Positions 6,341 to 7,388 of a stretch of 7,388 bases of DNA are shown piece by piece (within the stretch, counting starts at the first letter, position 1; each line of letters opens with the position of its first letter). The stretch lies in the NCBI GenBank assembly GCA_000433175.1, contig HF986724.1, positions 1-7,388 of the forward strand, written 5' to 3'. The stretch comes from Prevotella sp. CAG:1058. Lineage in GTDB: Bacteria > Bacteroidota > Bacteroidia > Bacteroidales > Bacteroidaceae. The position numbers and the translations under genes were made by a program. The notes beneath the pieces were generated by a model. That model was given only the letters and a program-made list of their open reading frames with translations, ran no database searches and had not been told where the DNA came from.

Positions 6341-7243
6341 ATGAAGATAAGGGTTTTTCTTTTGTTTTCCTGTTTCCTGTTTGCAGTCTCCGGCGGTGTC
6401 ATGGCCCAGACTCGTGCTGAAGGAATACGTGAGAAGCTGCTTGACCGGGACAGCGGCGAAGTGCTGGTAGTATCGCACCGTGGCGACTGGCGCTATGCCT
6501 GCGAGAACTCTTTGGAAGCAATCGAGAACGCCATACGCATGGGCGTTGACATTATTGAGGTTGACGTTGCCCGCACAAAGGACGGGCATCTTATCCTCAT
6601 GCACGACGAGAAGGTGGACCGCACCACGACCGGCACCGGCAATGTGAAAGACCTTAAACTTTCGGAAATACGCAAGCTGCACCTGCGCAACGGCTGCCAC
6701 GTCAAGACGAGATACAGGGTGCCCACGCTCGAGGAGGCTCTGTTGGCGGCCAAGGGCAGGGTGATGCTCAACCTTGACAAGGCTTTCAATTACTTCGACC
6801 AGGTGTACAAGCTGCTTGAAAAGACGGGTATGACGGAATATGTGATAATGAAAAGCAATGTGCCGGCCAAGCAGGTGAAGGAGAAATACGGCAAGTATCT
6901 CGATGAAGTGTTATTCATGCCGGTGGTGAACCTCGACCAGCCTGAAGCAATGGAAAAACTGCGCCAGTATCTCCGCATGCTTAAGCCTGTGGCAGTCGAG
7001 TTCACCTTCAGCAGCGATGCCAACCCCTTGCCCTATGAAGTGAAGGAACTTATGGCCGGAAGGGCGCGCATCTGGTACGACACCCTTTGGGACACGCTGG
7101 CCGGAGGGCACGACGACGAAAGCTCGCTGATAGACCCCGACAATGGGTACGGATACCTGATAGACAATCTCGGAGCCACTATATTGCAAACGGACAGGCC
7201 GCAATACCTCATGGACTACCTGAAATCAAAGGGGCGCAGGTAG
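6341..7243 (+). CDS. Secreted glycerophosphodiester phosphodiesterase (GDPD family)
   Basis: A 300-residue protein with a signal peptide (about 1-22, ending SGGVMA before Q23), so it probably acts in the periplasm. GDPD enzymes hydrolyse glycerophosphodiesters to glycerol-3-phosphate and an alcohol using a TIM-barrel fold and a metal ion. The signature is complete: SHRGDW with H46 and R47, EN at 55-56, IIEVDV with metal ligands E73 and D75, MHDEKVDRTTTGTG with catalytic H88, and a closing ILQTDRP near the C-terminus. The barrel is otherwise of usual length. The frame stays open upstream to 6230, but that ATG lies inside the preceding terminator, and the ATG at 6341 gives a proper signal peptide, so 6341 is chosen. 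The gene stands alone behind that terminator. The exact substrate cannot be told from the sequence; lipid-derived glycerophosphodiesters are the usual guess. Confidence 0.93.
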   Translation: MKIRVFLLFSCFLFAVSGGVMAQTRAEGIREKLLDRDSGEVLVVSHRGDWRYACENSLEAIENAIRMGVDIIEVDVARTKDGHLILMHDEKVDRTTTGTGNVKDLKLSEIRKLHLRNGCHVKTRYRVPTLEEALLAAKGRVMLNLDKAFNYFDQVYKLLEKTGMTEYVIMKSNVPAKQVKEKYGKYLDEVLFMPVVNLDQPEAMEKLRQYLRMLKPVAVEFTFSSDANPLPYEVKELMAGRARIWYDTLWDTLAGGHDDESSLIDPDNGYGYLIDNLGATILQTDRPQYLMDYLKSKGRR

Positions 7244-7341
7244 GCGCATGGGCGATATTGGCATGGCGCATGGCGCTACACAGGCCGCCCGTTGTGCTGC
7301 GTCCGTCGTCATCCCTCGGGTTGTAATGCCGTAGGTTGCGG

Positions 7342-7380
7342 GTGCAAATGTGGTTGAAATGACCTTATTTGCACACTTTT
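7342..7380 (+). terminator. Probable terminator of the phosphodiesterase gene
   Basis: GTGCAAAT (7342-7349) pairs perfectly with ATTTGCAC (7367-7374). Inside, after a small internal loop, GGT pairs with ACC (7352-7354 with 7362-7364). Four T's (7377-7380) follow. It lies about 100 bases after the stop codon. The T-tract is short, so termination may be partial, and the window ends just beyond it. Confidence 0.55.
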
Positions 7381-7388
7381 AGGCTTCA

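Noticed and set aside
7243..7273. Direct repeat of GGCGCATGG (7243-7251 and 7265-7273)
   Set aside because: Only two short copies in GC-rich DNA after a gene; compatible with chance.

Overview
The window looks like an ordinary chromosomal stretch from a member of the Bacteroidales, most likely Prevotella or a close relative. Four things point that way: -7 boxes of the Bacteroidota form TAnnTTTG ahead of three genes, the absence of clear Shine-Dalgarno sequences, a BspA-type leucine-rich-repeat surface protein with a sorting-like C-terminus, and a DUF4369 lipoprotein of a kind almost confined to this phylum. The genus is an inference; the phylum is well supported.

Layout. Bases 1-430 hold no convincing gene, apart from a possible 30-codon tail of a gene entering from the left. 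They carry two nearly identical hairpins, at 176-207 and 377-409. The second is the terminator of pnp, which occupies 431-2740 on the minus strand and encodes polyribonucleotide phosphorylase. A 544-base gap (2741-3284) separates pnp from the divergent plus-strand genes. It contains the pnp promoter, a block rich in inverted repeats (2899-3119) that resembles a dispersed intergenic repeat, and the promoter of the next gene.

On the plus strand come a secreted BspA-like LRR protein (3285-4460), the fluoride channel gene crcB (4552-4932), a DUF4369/thioredoxin-fold lipoprotein that overlaps crcB by 4 bases (4929-6107), a strongly structured 3' region ending in an intrinsic terminator (6108-6267), and a secreted glycerophosphodiester phosphodiesterase (6341-7243). 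A hairpin followed by four T's near the right edge (7342-7380) probably ends that last transcript.

How the genes relate. Only crcB and the lipoprotein gene form a clear operon. It has its own promoter so close to the crcB start codon that the mRNA is probably leaderless. pnp, the LRR gene and the phosphodiesterase gene appear to be separate transcription units. No mobile element, CRISPR array, tRNA or rRNA was found. I do not see a new multi-gene system. The observations most worth checking are the leaderless crcB operon, the lipoprotein's thioredoxin domain without cysteines, the twin hairpins and the inverted-repeat block.
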